From an uncultured Lachnobacterium sp. (GTDB lineage: Bacteria; Bacillota; Clostridia; Lachnospirales; Lachnospiraceae), in NCBI GenBank assembly GCA_900550545.1, contig URSS01000007.1:1-64000 (forward strand): DNA of 64,000 nucleotides. Direction: 5' to 3'. Position numbers and translations under genes: made by a program. The notes below the pieces were generated by a model that searched no databases, was not told the DNA's origin, and saw only the letters and a list, made by a program, of their open reading frames with translations. Each line of letters begins with the position of its first letter. Position 1 is the first letter of the stretch. Positions 51,670-61,352 of this stretch are shown here, in pieces.

Positions 51670-53283
51670 ATGTTATTTTGGAAAAAGATAAAACGTAAAA
51701 TTCAATATAAAGTACCTAAAACAGCTTCCACACATCCATATTTATTGGGAGAACAGGCGGAAAATGGGAAAAAGGCGGTTGTATATGTGGGAAATGGAGC
51801 AACCAGTCAGCATTATAAGAATGCATGCGAGGCTATAGGAGGAAGTTATGATCAGACGGCAATTTATGAATTTGATGGTGAAGAATTTCCAAAAGTAGAA
51901 AATGAATTTTCATGGGATCAGGCAAAATGCATTGGATTTTATGCAAGACGCAGGGATGCAGATGGATGGAGCTGGTATTGCATTGATGAAAAATGGCATC
52001 TGGCAGAGGCATCTATGCCACAAAAGAAATTGTGGGTGGAAAATGAACAAACGGATTTGTTGTTTGATGATTCTACATGTAGTGTGGTTGTGTTAGTGGC
52101 GCAGTGGGAAACAGTAAATGGAATCCGTTGTGATTGTGGATATGAGATGTTTTCGAATACACTGATGGCACATGCGTTTGGTGGAATGGATGGAAAGACC
52201 TATCATAATACAGAGGCGGCTTTCGACAATGGCATACAGAATGGATATCGGTATTTTGAAGTAGATTTGTCATACACAAAGGATAAGCGTCTTGTTCTTT
52301 GTCATGGATGGACAAAAGCAAATTGTAAACACACAGGGCTTGACTATCAGCCGGATTTTGCAGATATGACATACAAGCGCATTATGGGAATGAAAGTGCA
52401 TGGAAATGCAATTATGGATGCAAAAGAATTTTATCAACAGATCAAAAAAAGAGACAATACGTATACGTATGAAATTGATTTTCATAATATAGCCGGCACG
52501 GAAATACAGGAACGTACATTGTCTATGCTGGAAGACTTTGAATATGATAAACCAGTACTGGATCGTTTGCTGATACAGGCATATAGCCGTCAGATGTTTG
52601 AAGATATTCATAAAGTATATCCATTTGTCCATTATCAATATCTTGTAGGAAAAAATATTCATGATCTCGATGCGATTATTACGTATTGTCTGGACCATGG
52701 AATTTGTGTTCTTGCATTGCGCATGAATTTGGCAAAACCGGAATATGTCCGAAAAATCCGTAATGCTGGATTGTATGTGATGTGTTATACCGTCAATAAG
52801 GACCTTGCAGTGGCACAAAAATTACTTGATTCTGGGGTAAATACATTATGCACGGATTTTATTACAGAAGAAATGCTTAATGAAAATTCAGAACGAATGG
52901 GTCATGACCTCTTTTATGTATATTACAACAGCGGAAGCAAGGAGGTACAGAATCTGTATCCAGAGGAAGTGGCGGAAAATGTGGAACATCTGCCAAGTGG
53001 AAATTATGAGTTAAAGGATCAAAGCCTGTGGATAAATGATGGCAAAAGAGCTCTTCGAAAATGCGAATTCAGACTGGATGGGAAAAAATTTGCAGGATGG
53101 AAGATGCGTATGCAGGTGGATGGCAAACAATTATGGTACTGCAAAGATCATCTATATCATGGAAAAGGAGACCTTGCAGAGGGAACCATCGTAGAACCAT
53201 ATTTATTTGCAGATGAGGAAGTACTGCCGGTATGGACGGTGAAAAGAGAATGCAAAATGGTTATGGTTGCAGTATGGAAATAG
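51670..53283 (+). CDS. GDPD domain protein with flanking repeat modules
   Basis: This 537-residue protein has a glycerophosphodiester phosphodiesterase domain (about 160-405), with MAHAFGGMDGKTYHNTEAAF, RYFEVDLSY, LVLCHGW and YEIDFHN as active-site elements. A module of about 65 residues before it (WSWYCIDEKWH to VVLVAQW) is repeated after it (QLWYCKDHLYH to VMVAVWK). No signal peptide or membrane segment is visible at the N-terminus. GDPD enzymes hydrolyse glycerophosphodiesters; some act on teichoic acid. ATG 51670 lies five bases after the previous stop. A cytoplasmic trimming, recycling or transfer role is possible. Confidence 0.85.
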   Translation: MLFWKKIKRKIQYKVPKTASTHPYLLGEQAENGKKAVVYVGNGATSQHYKNACEAIGGSYDQTAIYEFDGEEFPKVENEFSWDQAKCIGFYARRRDADGWSWYCIDEKWHLAEASMPQKKLWVENEQTDLLFDDSTCSVVVLVAQWETVNGIRCDCGYEMFSNTLMAHAFGGMDGKTYHNTEAAFDNGIQNGYRYFEVDLSYTKDKRLVLCHGWTKANCKHTGLDYQPDFADMTYKRIMGMKVHGNAIMDAKEFYQQIKKRDNTYTYEIDFHNIAGTEIQERTLSMLEDFEYDKPVLDRLLIQAYSRQMFEDIHKVYPFVHYQYLVGKNIHDLDAIITYCLDHGICVLALRMNLAKPEYVRKIRNAGLYVMCYTVNKDLAVAQKLLDSGVNTLCTDFITEEMLNENSERMGHDLFYVYYNSGSKEVQNLYPEEVAENVEHLPSGNYELKDQSLWINDGKRALRKCEFRLDGKKFAGWKMRMQVDGKQLWYCKDHLYHGKGDLAEGTIVEPYLFADEEVLPVWTVKRECKMVMVAVWK

Positions 53284-53319
53284 TTTGATATCCCGAATTG
53301 GAAAGAAGGTATATAAAAT

Positions 53320-55014
53320 ATGAAAAATGGTAAAGCATTTTGCGGAAAGATTCTGATAGGAGCAGCAATATTTGGCATGATGGTGACAAACGTATCCATT
53401 CCGGCCGGATTTGGTACAGAGACTGTATATGCCGCATGGGAAAAGAAGTATGAAGTAAATGGAAATGTATTGCAGCTCAAGCCGGATATGATAAGAGAGT
53501 ATGGTATTGCCACATGCATTCGAGAGGCTGGGGCTTATGTGGCAGAACGTGCAGACGAGACAACAAAATATACCATTAAAGTACCGGCAGGAACTTATGA
53601 TCTGGAGTCGACAATCCCATTGGGCAGTTATGTGAAATTGGATTTGAAAGATGTTACACTTGTCAGTCAGGCGCATACTGGCAATATGCTCGTTTTGGAT
53701 TGGTCGCATGATACAAAGGGATATGGAGATGAAACAGAGGGCAACAGTGAGGTATCTGGAGGTACATTTATTGGAAATAATGGAAATACATCTTCCATGA
53801 TACGTATGGCACATGCAAAAAATATTACATTTGACGGATGTACATTTGTCGGAGGTGGCTGTGCACATCAGATGGAAGTCGCATCAATCGATGGATTTGT
53901 TGTGAAAAACTGTGTATTTCGTGATGCAAAAGGAAATGGCACACAGGAAAAGCAGGAGGCATTACAAATTGATATTCCATGTTCACAGTATGTATTCAAG
54001 AGTGTAGAATTAGATGGAACACCTATGAAAAATGTTACGGTCACGGGATGTACCTTTAAAAATGTATTGCGCGGGCTTGGTACACACAGCATGCTGGTTG
54101 GTGTTTATCACGAGAATATGAACATTACCAATAATACATTCGAGAATGTGGATGGCGAATGTATTGTAGGACTTAATTATAGAAATTGCAAGATCACGGG
54201 AAATACAATTAAAAATTGTGGCGCAGGCATTTTGTTTCAGAATTTCAAACCAAATGCAAAAGCTGTCTATGCAACAATTTACGATGGAAAACAAAAGATA
54301 AATAAATCCGTCAATAACAAAGCAAACGTGACAATTTCAAATAACACCATTTCACTTTCCAACAAAAAACATCCAGATGAAGAGGTTGGCATAAAAGTGT
54401 ATGGATATGAATTGAAAAAAAATACCAAGGCAACCGGAATCGGTTCTAAGGATGTGATTCCCAAAGGAGATTATTGTGTAGATGGAGTTACAATTAAGAA
54501 GAATGTGATAAGAACAACTGGACATGGCATTCATTTACTTCATGTTTCTAATGCAAATGTGGAGGAAAATACCATTACAAACACAAATAAAAAATCACAA
54601 AAAGATGGAATATTTGTAGAATTTGGCAGCAAAAATCTGATAATCAAACGTAATAAGATTTTGGATGCGGGTCGATATGGTATTTTTATGAAAGATGAAA
54701 GCATCGTAAAGAAAATTACAAAAAATACGATCAAAGGTGCTGGATCATTTGGAATTGGTTTATATGAGGGTTCGCAGGTAACCGGGGAAATCTCTGCCAA
54801 TGTGATAAGTAATACAAAAGGACATGGGATTTCTGTATCTAAGAAATGCTTCGTGAAAACTATTTTGAAGAATACGGTAAAAGGATGTAAGGATTATCCA
54901 ATCTTTATCAACACAACATCAAAGAAGAAAATGATTGTGAAGGGGAACAAACTGCAGGCAGGAAAAAATAAAAAGAAAATTGTGGTATTGGATGGGAAAG
55001 TGAAGTTATTATGA
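53320..55014 (+). CDS. Secreted right-handed parallel beta-helix protein (1)
   Basis: This 564-residue protein has a signal peptide (about 1-38, ending VYAAW) and a pectate-lyase-like parallel beta-helix. Repeats are seen as VTVTGCTFKNV, ITNNTFENVDGEC, ITGNTIKNCGAG and later IEENTI-type units. The C-terminus is Lys-rich. Such folds often bind or modify extracellular polysaccharide. ATG 53320 follows AGAAGG. It overlaps the next gene by four bases. It may act on the polymer encoded upstream. Catalytic residues cannot be assigned. Confidence 0.85.
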   Translation: MKNGKAFCGKILIGAAIFGMMVTNVSIPAGFGTETVYAAWEKKYEVNGNVLQLKPDMIREYGIATCIREAGAYVAERADETTKYTIKVPAGTYDLESTIPLGSYVKLDLKDVTLVSQAHTGNMLVLDWSHDTKGYGDETEGNSEVSGGTFIGNNGNTSSMIRMAHAKNITFDGCTFVGGGCAHQMEVASIDGFVVKNCVFRDAKGNGTQEKQEALQIDIPCSQYVFKSVELDGTPMKNVTVTGCTFKNVLRGLGTHSMLVGVYHENMNITNNTFENVDGECIVGLNYRNCKITGNTIKNCGAGILFQNFKPNAKAVYATIYDGKQKINKSVNNKANVTISNNTISLSNKKHPDEEVGIKVYGYELKKNTKATGIGSKDVIPKGDYCVDGVTIKKNVIRTTGHGIHLLHVSNANVEENTITNTNKKSQKDGIFVEFGSKNLIIKRNKILDAGRYGIFMKDESIVKKITKNTIKGAGSFGIGLYEGSQVTGEISANVISNTKGHGISVSKKCFVKTILKNTVKGCKDYPIFINTTSKKKMIVKGNKLQAGKNKKKIVVLDGKVKLL

Positions 55015-57182
55015 AAACAGGAAATAAAATAATATCAAAAGTAATGATTGCTTTTGCAGTCATACTTTTGGCACTGATTGTAAAAACAGATGGTCAAAAA
55101 GTATATGCAGAAAGTCTTTACCGGGTAAGCGGAGACACCATTTATGTGAACATAAGTGATACTTCAAAAGCATTTACATCAATTGATGCGGCACTTGCTT
55201 ATGCACATGAAAATTATCGGGATGACCGCATTTATACAGTAAAGGTTCCAGCGGGAAGTTATAAATTGAATGGAACACTTCATATTTATGGAAACACGAC
55301 TCTGGATGTCACAGATGTAAAATTTCAGTGTATAAAAGAGTCTGGAAATATGCTCATGCTTGGTAAACCAAGCTATAATAAAAATGAGAACGTTATGGGC
55401 GGCTATGGAACAGTAAAAAATATAACCATTCTGGGAGGAATCTGGACAGGCAACAATGCAAGCAAATCCTCTCTTGTAAGAATGGCACATGGCTCTAATA
55501 TTAAATTTGAAGGCTGCACTTTTCGACAGGGAGGTTGCAGTCACCAGATGGAAGTTGCGGCTATTGATGGATTTACAGTGAAAAACTGTGTGTTTAAAGA
55601 TATGTATGATACCGGAAAGGGAGGAAAGAAAGAGGCATTACAATTGGATATGCCAACTTCCAAATATGTATTTAGTGGTGTGATTCTTGACGGAACACCA
55701 ATGAAAAATGTTGTAATCAATGGATGTACATTTCAAAATGTTCCAAGAGGTCTTGGCACACACAACATGCTGATCGGACAGTATCATACAAATATTCAGA
55801 TTATCAATAATACCTTTGAAAATGTCAATGGAGAGTGTATCGTTGCTTTAAATTACACGCATTGTAAAATCAGTAATAATAAAATTTCTGACTGTGGGGC
55901 AGGTATTTTATTTGAGTCTTTCCGTCCACAGCTGGATGAGGACTGGGAAGAATTAAAGGCAATTTATACAACAATCTATGATGGAAAACAGAAATTTGAA
56001 GGAACTCCAAATGCAAATGCAGATACGGTAATTTCCAATAACAGTATTTCTCTGGACTCTGATTTATATGCAGATGAGTATGTTGGCATTCGTGTTTTTG
56101 GTTTTAATCTGGATGAAGATTTTCAGGCAACCGGTCATGGCTCGGCAGATTATATTCCACAAAATAATTATTGTATTAGTAACGTAAAAGTAACAGGAAA
56201 TACAATTCATACATCGGGAATAGGTATTCATTTTTCAGATGTGCAAAACAGTGTGATTTCGAGCAACAAGATAACAAATGATAATGAAGATTCCTGTGAT
56301 GATGGGATTGCTGTGGATACAGAGAGCAAAAACATAACTATTGAAAATAACACAATAAAGGATGCGACAGAACATGGAATTAAATTAGAAGATGGTTCTG
56401 TAGCGAAACATATTACAAAGAATCATATTTCCAACAGCAATGTTTATGGCATTTACGTTTATGGAGAAAGTAAAGTTAGCGGAAATATTGAGAAAAATGT
56501 AATATCGAACACCGATGACAATGGAATTGCCGTAGGAAATCTGAGTGCCATAAAGAATATTACAGGAAACACAATAACTTCAGCTAACTGGCACGGAATT
56601 ATTGTATATGATGAAAGCAAAATTACAGGTGAAATATCAAAAAACAAAATTACAAATTCTAAAATGAATGGAATTTTCCTGACAGAATATTCAAAAGCAG
56701 ATGGAATTACATCGAATACTCTTACAAGTAACGGAAATTATGCAATTGCTTTGTATGAAGGCAGTTCTGTTGCCGGAGATATTGCCTCAAACCATATCAA
56801 CAAAAACAAAAAACATGGAATTCAGGTAAAATTATACAGTTGCGTAAAAGGAATAAAGAGCAATACAATAACTAATACAAAGGGTAAAGGAATTTGCATT
56901 GAGCAGAGTGCTACCATAAAAGAGATGATAAGCAAAAATTCCATAAAAGCAATTTCGCAGGAAGGAATTTATATTCATTCAAATTCAAATGCATTCTCTA
57001 TTAAAGGAAATAAGATAAGTAGTTGTGGACGAAACCCGATTCTTATTGATACGGCATCCAAGAAGAAAATAACAGTGACAAAAAATAAGCTGAACGTTAC
57101 AAAAGGAATGCAGAAGTTACTGGTTTTAAAGGGCAACGTAAAAAGCGATATTAAGAAGAAAAAGGCAAAAAGCAAGAAGTAA
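55011..57182 (+). CDS. Secreted right-handed parallel beta-helix protein (2)
   Basis: This 723-residue paralogue of the previous protein has a signal peptide (about 1-34) and a longer helix. Shared segments include GCTFRQGGCSHQMEVAAIDG and DGTPMKNVVINGCTFQNVPR; many extra NxI-type turns lie at about 400-690. The end is Lys-rich (KKKKAKSKK), which might bind anionic wall polymers. ATG 55011 overlaps the previous stop, so the two form a translationally linked pair. It probably works with the first protein. Confidence 0.86.
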   Translation: MKTGNKIISKVMIAFAVILLALIVKTDGQKVYAESLYRVSGDTIYVNISDTSKAFTSIDAALAYAHENYRDDRIYTVKVPAGSYKLNGTLHIYGNTTLDVTDVKFQCIKESGNMLMLGKPSYNKNENVMGGYGTVKNITILGGIWTGNNASKSSLVRMAHGSNIKFEGCTFRQGGCSHQMEVAAIDGFTVKNCVFKDMYDTGKGGKKEALQLDMPTSKYVFSGVILDGTPMKNVVINGCTFQNVPRGLGTHNMLIGQYHTNIQIINNTFENVNGECIVALNYTHCKISNNKISDCGAGILFESFRPQLDEDWEELKAIYTTIYDGKQKFEGTPNANADTVISNNSISLDSDLYADEYVGIRVFGFNLDEDFQATGHGSADYIPQNNYCISNVKVTGNTIHTSGIGIHFSDVQNSVISSNKITNDNEDSCDDGIAVDTESKNITIENNTIKDATEHGIKLEDGSVAKHITKNHISNSNVYGIYVYGESKVSGNIEKNVISNTDDNGIAVGNLSAIKNITGNTITSANWHGIIVYDESKITGEISKNKITNSKMNGIFLTEYSKADGITSNTLTSNGNYAIALYEGSSVAGDIASNHINKNKKHGIQVKLYSCVKGIKSNTITNTKGKGICIEQSATIKEMISKNSIKAISQEGIYIHSNSNAFSIKGNKISSCGRNPILIDTASKKKITVTKNKLNVTKGMQKLLVLKGNVKSDIKKKKAKSKK

Positions 57183-57200
57183 AGCAGGACAAAAGTCTTA

Positions 57201-57229
57201 TTGAGTCCATGAACTTTTTAGGTTATAAT
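57201..57229 (+). promoter_or_regulatory. Sigma-A promoter of the chemoreceptor gene
   Basis: TTGAGT (57201-57206) and TATAAT (57224-57229), 17 bp apart, lie 25 bp before the ATG at 57255. A sigma-28 motif was not found here. Confidence 0.7.
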
Positions 57230-57254
57230 ATATTCATAAGGGGGCGAGTGTATT

Positions 57255-58964
57255 ATGAACGAAAGAAAAAAATCATCCGTATCTTTCTGGCATTCCATGA
57301 AGACAAGCTTTATGCTGGTTGTTGTTGCAGTTGCAGCAGCTGTCGTTGTAATGTACACACTCATGATTATGCCGGGAATCCGGTCGAATATCCGACAAAT
57401 TTATTCCAATTACCTGTTGGATCTGACATTATCATATGGCTCGGAATTGGACGAAACATTGACGAGAGTTGACAATAAAATGTTAGAACATGTCCACACT
57501 ATGCAAGGAATTGTGGAGAAAGCACAATTAGAAGGAATTGATTCATCTTATGGTTACATCGTATCCACAGATGGAACAATGCTGTATCATCCAACCGCTG
57601 AAAAAATTGGTCAGCCGGTAGAAAATGAAACTGTCAAAAAAATTGTAGCAGAGGTGGAGGCTGGAAAGACGCCGGAGCCGGAAGTGGTTTCATATATGTT
57701 TGACGGAACCCAGAAATACGCTGCATGTTATGTGAGTGAGAATGGTTTTATTTTTGTGATGACAGCGGATGATACCGATTTGCTGAAAGCTACAAATAAA
57801 CTGCAGGCAAGAGGTCTTGGAACAGCGGTGGTTGTTCTGATTTTTGGCGTGTTTGTCGCATGGATCTGTGCAAGACGTATGACGCGTCCGCTGATTCGTA
57901 TGACATCAGCCGTGGACCGTATTGCAGGATTTGACTTGACAGAAGACCCGGAACTGATCGCATTGGATAAGAACAAAGGCGAAACAGGGGCGATTGCACA
58001 TGCTGTTTTGCATATGAAGCAGGCTTTGCGTTCCATGGTTCAGCAAATTCGTGAACAGAGTGCAAATATTCATCAGGCATCCGGTCAGCTGGAAGAGAAT
58101 GCCACGGCGACATCCGGAAATGTAGACAGCGTAGAGACCGCGGTGAATGAGATTGCTACGGGGGCAACCAGTCAGGCAACCGAAACACAGCGAGCCACAG
58201 AGGATGTTGTGATGATGGGCACGATGATTGAAAATACGAGCACACAGGTGGAAAATCTGAACAGTACAGCGGTGGAGATGAGCAATGCCAGTGCTTCTGC
58301 AAGAGATGCTCTTGAGGAACTCAACCATATCAATGAGAAAGCAATCGAATCCATTGAAGTGATTTATCAGCAGACGCATACAACCAACGAATCTGCATTA
58401 AAAATTAAGGATGTCACAGAATTAATTGCATCAATTGCGGAAGAGACAAACCTGCTATCCTTAAATGCTTCCATCGAAGCAGCCAGAGCAGGTGATGCGG
58501 GAAAAGGTTTTGCGGTTGTCGCATCCCAAATTCAGAAACTTGCGGAACAGTCGAATGCATCGACAAAGAAGATTGATGATATTATACATATGTTGCTGAC
58601 GGACTCTGAGAATGCAGTGCATACGATGGAAGAAGTTCGCGAAGTTATGCATCAGCAGAGTGAAAAGGTCGAGCAGACCAAGCAGGTATTTGGCTCGGTA
58701 AATCAGGGGATTGACCAGTCTATTTCCGGTATGGAGGCAATCAGTGAGCATACCAGACAGCTGGATCATGCAAGAGAAAATATTGTAGATACCGTACAGA
58801 ATCTTTCTGCGATTGCACAGGAAAATGCTGCAAGCACTGAAGAAACCAATGCTGTCGTTATGGAAATTGGTGGAGTAATGCAGCAGATCAGCGGAAATGC
58901 GCAGGGACTTCGTCGTATCGCAGATATTTTGGAAAAGAATATGGAGACATTTAAACTGGATTAG
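57255..58964 (+). CDS. Methyl-accepting chemotaxis protein
   Basis: This 569-residue receptor has a first membrane segment (about 17-40), a single-Cache type periplasmic-side sensor (about 42-180), a second membrane segment (about 185-207), HAMP (about 208-262) and the signalling domain (about 290-560). The hairpin tip has EETNLLSLNASIEAARAGD and GKGFAVVASQIQKLAEQS. It passes ligand signals to CheW/CheA. ATG 57255 follows GGGGGCGAG. The Cache fold suggests small organic ligands; a link to sensing wall or carbohydrate fragments is not shown. Confidence 0.94.
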   Translation: MNERKKSSVSFWHSMKTSFMLVVVAVAAAVVVMYTLMIMPGIRSNIRQIYSNYLLDLTLSYGSELDETLTRVDNKMLEHVHTMQGIVEKAQLEGIDSSYGYIVSTDGTMLYHPTAEKIGQPVENETVKKIVAEVEAGKTPEPEVVSYMFDGTQKYAACYVSENGFIFVMTADDTDLLKATNKLQARGLGTAVVVLIFGVFVAWICARRMTRPLIRMTSAVDRIAGFDLTEDPELIALDKNKGETGAIAHAVLHMKQALRSMVQQIREQSANIHQASGQLEENATATSGNVDSVETAVNEIATGATSQATETQRATEDVVMMGTMIENTSTQVENLNSTAVEMSNASASARDALEELNHINEKAIESIEVIYQQTHTTNESALKIKDVTELIASIAEETNLLSLNASIEAARAGDAGKGFAVVASQIQKLAEQSNASTKKIDDIIHMLLTDSENAVHTMEEVREVMHQQSEKVEQTKQVFGSVNQGIDQSISGMEAISEHTRQLDHARENIVDTVQNLSAIAQENAASTEETNAVVMEIGGVMQQISGNAQGLRRIADILEKNMETFKLD

Positions 58965-58974
58965 GAGACAATTT

Positions 58975-60306
58975 GTGAATACTAGAAAAAACAGTATCCG
59001 GAATTGGTTACGTAAATGTGGAATTCTGACACTGACTGCAGGAATGATTCTTACTGGTATGATAACAAAGCCTGTGGAGACATATGCAGTCACGTTTGTG
59101 CAGGATACCGATGGAACAAAATATGCGGTAGATAAAAAAAGTGGATTTTATTATGCGCTTTCCAAGAGTGCTTCGAAAAAAAGCAGTTGCAGTATCTATA
59201 TGTATGGAGGTCAGAAAACGGATGTCACCTTTCCGTCCAAATGCAACAACTATACTGTCACCGCTGTAAGCAGTAATTTCAGTCAGTTGATCATGACAAA
59301 ACTGACAACTGTTAAGTTGCCATCCGGTTATACAACTATTGAAAAAGAAGCCTTCAAGGGACAGACACAGTTATATCGCATAGAGATTCCAGCAAGTGTG
59401 AAATCGATTGGAAAGAATGCTTTTCAGGGATGTGATATATCAAAACTTACAATCGTGGCACCGTATGGATCGGCTGCCGAAAAATATGCGATTGCGAACA
59501 ATATCAATTATTCAAATTCTACTGCATTATCCATTCGCACCGGCGGAATGAATATGTTTGTGGGAGAAAAGAAACGTATTGCCGTATGCAATAACTCGAA
59601 AACAATCACCTGGGCAAGTTCAGACAAAAAAGTGGCCACGGTAAGCAAGACAGGAATGGTTACCGCCAAAAAAGCGGGTAATGTGAAGATTACAGCAAAA
59701 ATCAATGGAAGGACATATACTTATCCATTTAAGGTGGTAAGCAGAACTTCTGGAAATGTGTTACAGATTGTGTGGGACAATTATGTCACATCAGATCTCA
59801 GTGATTATGAGAAAGTAGTTGCCGCCAATAAATGGATCAAGGCGAATATAAAACCGACGGGTACTTCCGTATCGGCAAAGACGGCGTTGGAGACCGGCGT
59901 TTCCAACTATACCGGATATGCGAATGCATACAAAAATATTCTGGAGCATTACGGCCTGAAAGTCAAAGTAGTAATGGGGAAGAAGCACATGGAAAATTCC
60001 GTGGTCATCGCAGGAAAGACATACACTGCATCAACCATCGAATCGGCATCCGGTGTGGACAAGAATTACACGACGACTGGCATGGGCGTTGCTATAAACA
60101 AGAGCACTATGACGTTATCTGTGGGAGGAAAAGGAACGTTCAAAGCTCTTGGAAACACAAAGACCGTTACATGGAGCAGTACAAACAAAAAGGTTGCAAC
60201 AGTAACAAAAAGTGGTAAGGTAACCGCAAAGGGAGCCGGTGTCACAACGATTATCATGAAAATCGGCACAAAGACTTACGATTGTAAAGTCCGTGTCAAC
60301 AATTGA
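58975..60306 (+). CDS. Secreted Ig-like (BIG_2) protein with degenerate transglutaminase-like region
   Basis: This 443-residue protein has a signal peptide (about 1-40), a BspA-like leucine-rich segment (about 115-165, TIEKEAFKGQTQLYRIEIPA), a BIG_2 domain (about 185-255), a transglutaminase-like region (about 265-350) and a second BIG_2 domain (about 370-443). In the transglutaminase-like part (YEKVVAANKWIKANI to YTGYANAYKNILEHYGLKVK) the position of the catalytic Cys is Ser/Asn/Tyr and the His-Asp pair is unclear. GTG 58975 follows TTAGGAG, 10 bases after the MCP stop. It is probably surface-exposed. Confidence 0.82.
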   Translation: MNTRKNSIRNWLRKCGILTLTAGMILTGMITKPVETYAVTFVQDTDGTKYAVDKKSGFYYALSKSASKKSSCSIYMYGGQKTDVTFPSKCNNYTVTAVSSNFSQLIMTKLTTVKLPSGYTTIEKEAFKGQTQLYRIEIPASVKSIGKNAFQGCDISKLTIVAPYGSAAEKYAIANNINYSNSTALSIRTGGMNMFVGEKKRIAVCNNSKTITWASSDKKVATVSKTGMVTAKKAGNVKITAKINGRTYTYPFKVVSRTSGNVLQIVWDNYVTSDLSDYEKVVAANKWIKANIKPTGTSVSAKTALETGVSNYTGYANAYKNILEHYGLKVKVVMGKKHMENSVVIAGKTYTASTIESASGVDKNYTTTGMGVAINKSTMTLSVGGKGTFKALGNTKTVTWSSTNKKVATVTKSGKVTAKGAGVTTIIMKIGTKTYDCKVRVNN

Positions 60307-60323
60307 AAGGAGAATTTATTTCT

Positions 60324-61199
60324 ATGAACAAGGTTATGAAAAAATTATTATGTGCATGTCTCGCACTCGCAATGCTGATTACCGTCATTCCTCCAGTGAC
60401 AGCAGAAGCAGCTACAAAGACAGAAAAAATGACACTGTACAAAGGGGAAACAGTTGAAATAACTGCTTTTTATGGGACAATTAAGTCAGTTTCTTCATCA
60501 AAGAAGTCAGTGGCATCTGTAAAAAAGAAGAGCGGCAAAGCCGTTATAACAGCAAAAAAATCAGGTAAGGCAACAGTTTCTGTTAAGACAAATCGTGGAT
60601 CATTCAAGTATGTGATTACAGTAAAGAAACTGGATATTACAGTAAAACTTACAGATATGGGAAAGGGTTATATGCTGCTTACGGTAAAAAATAATACAAA
60701 GCAGACATTTACCCAAATTGCAGTAGACTATGTTCTTAAAAATGATCAGGGGGCAACATTTAAGACGGATACAACGACTGTTAGCGATGTTGTTGCTGGA
60801 AAAACGGTTTATGATAAGATTTATTATGACAATTATAACTATACTGTGGACGCTGCAAAATGTTCTGCAAAAGTAGTGGGTGACAGCAGAAGTCTGATGG
60901 CTAAATATAAAAATGTGACTTCAAAAATTAAAACTTCAAAGACTGAAAAAGATGGTGGAAATGGTATTTTAGAAATTGTATTCAAAACAAAAAATACACA
61001 GAAAAAAGATAGTGCATATGTAACACATTATGTTTTGATATATGATTCCAATAATCAGGTAATCGGTCTGACAAAAGATTATGAGTACTTAAAAGCTGGA
61101 AAAATGGATACAGGAAGTGTAAAAGCTGGTACATATTATTATGGAGATGCGTATAATCATTATAAAGTAGTAACAGTAGCATATAGTACAATTTATTAA
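60324..61199 (+). CDS. Secreted BIG_2-like and FxLYD-like protein
   Basis: This 291-residue protein has a signal peptide (about 1-30, ending AEAATK), a short Ig-like/BIG_2 domain (about 30-105, with repeated SGKA and Lys) and two FxLYD-like beta modules (about 115-205 and 210-291, TVKNNTKQTFTQIAVDYVL). No catalytic motif is seen. ATG 60324 follows AAAGGAG eleven bases upstream. It is 17 bases after the previous stop and may share its transcript. A strong terminator follows. Function is not known. Confidence 0.82.
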   Translation: MNKVMKKLLCACLALAMLITVIPPVTAEAATKTEKMTLYKGETVEITAFYGTIKSVSSSKKSVASVKKKSGKAVITAKKSGKATVSVKTNRGSFKYVITVKKLDITVKLTDMGKGYMLLTVKNNTKQTFTQIAVDYVLKNDQGATFKTDTTTVSDVVAGKTVYDKIYYDNYNYTVDAAKCSAKVVGDSRSLMAKYKNVTSKIKTSKTEKDGGNGILEIVFKTKNTQKKDSAYVTHYVLIYDSNNQVIGLTKDYEYLKAGKMDTGSVKAGTYYYGDAYNHYKVVTVAYSTIY

Positions 61200-61218
61200 A
61201 ATTATAAATATGATAGAT

Positions 61219-61247
61219 AGCGGAGTCGCGAGACTCCGCTGTTTTAG
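61219..61247 (+). terminator. Intrinsic terminator
   Basis: AGCGGAGTC (61219-61227) and GACTCCGCT (61232-61240) form a 9-bp stem with a GCGA loop, followed by GTTTTAG. Confidence 0.88.
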
Positions 61248-61286
61248 TTTTGGAAGACATTTATATGATGAAAAATCTGAAAAAAC

Positions 61287-61313
61287 TAAATAAATTTAAG
61301 AATTGTCCGATAA
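61287..61313 (+). promoter_or_regulatory. Sigma-28 (sigma-D/FliA) type promoter
   Basis: TAAA (61287-61290), 15 bp, then TCCGATAA (61306-61313) matches the flagellar sigma-D consensus TAAA-N15-GCCGATAT at all but two positions. It lies about 50 bp before the small ORF below. Confidence 0.65.
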
Positions 61314-61352
61314 ATATAATAGAAGGAAACAAATCAAACAGAAAGAAGGTGC

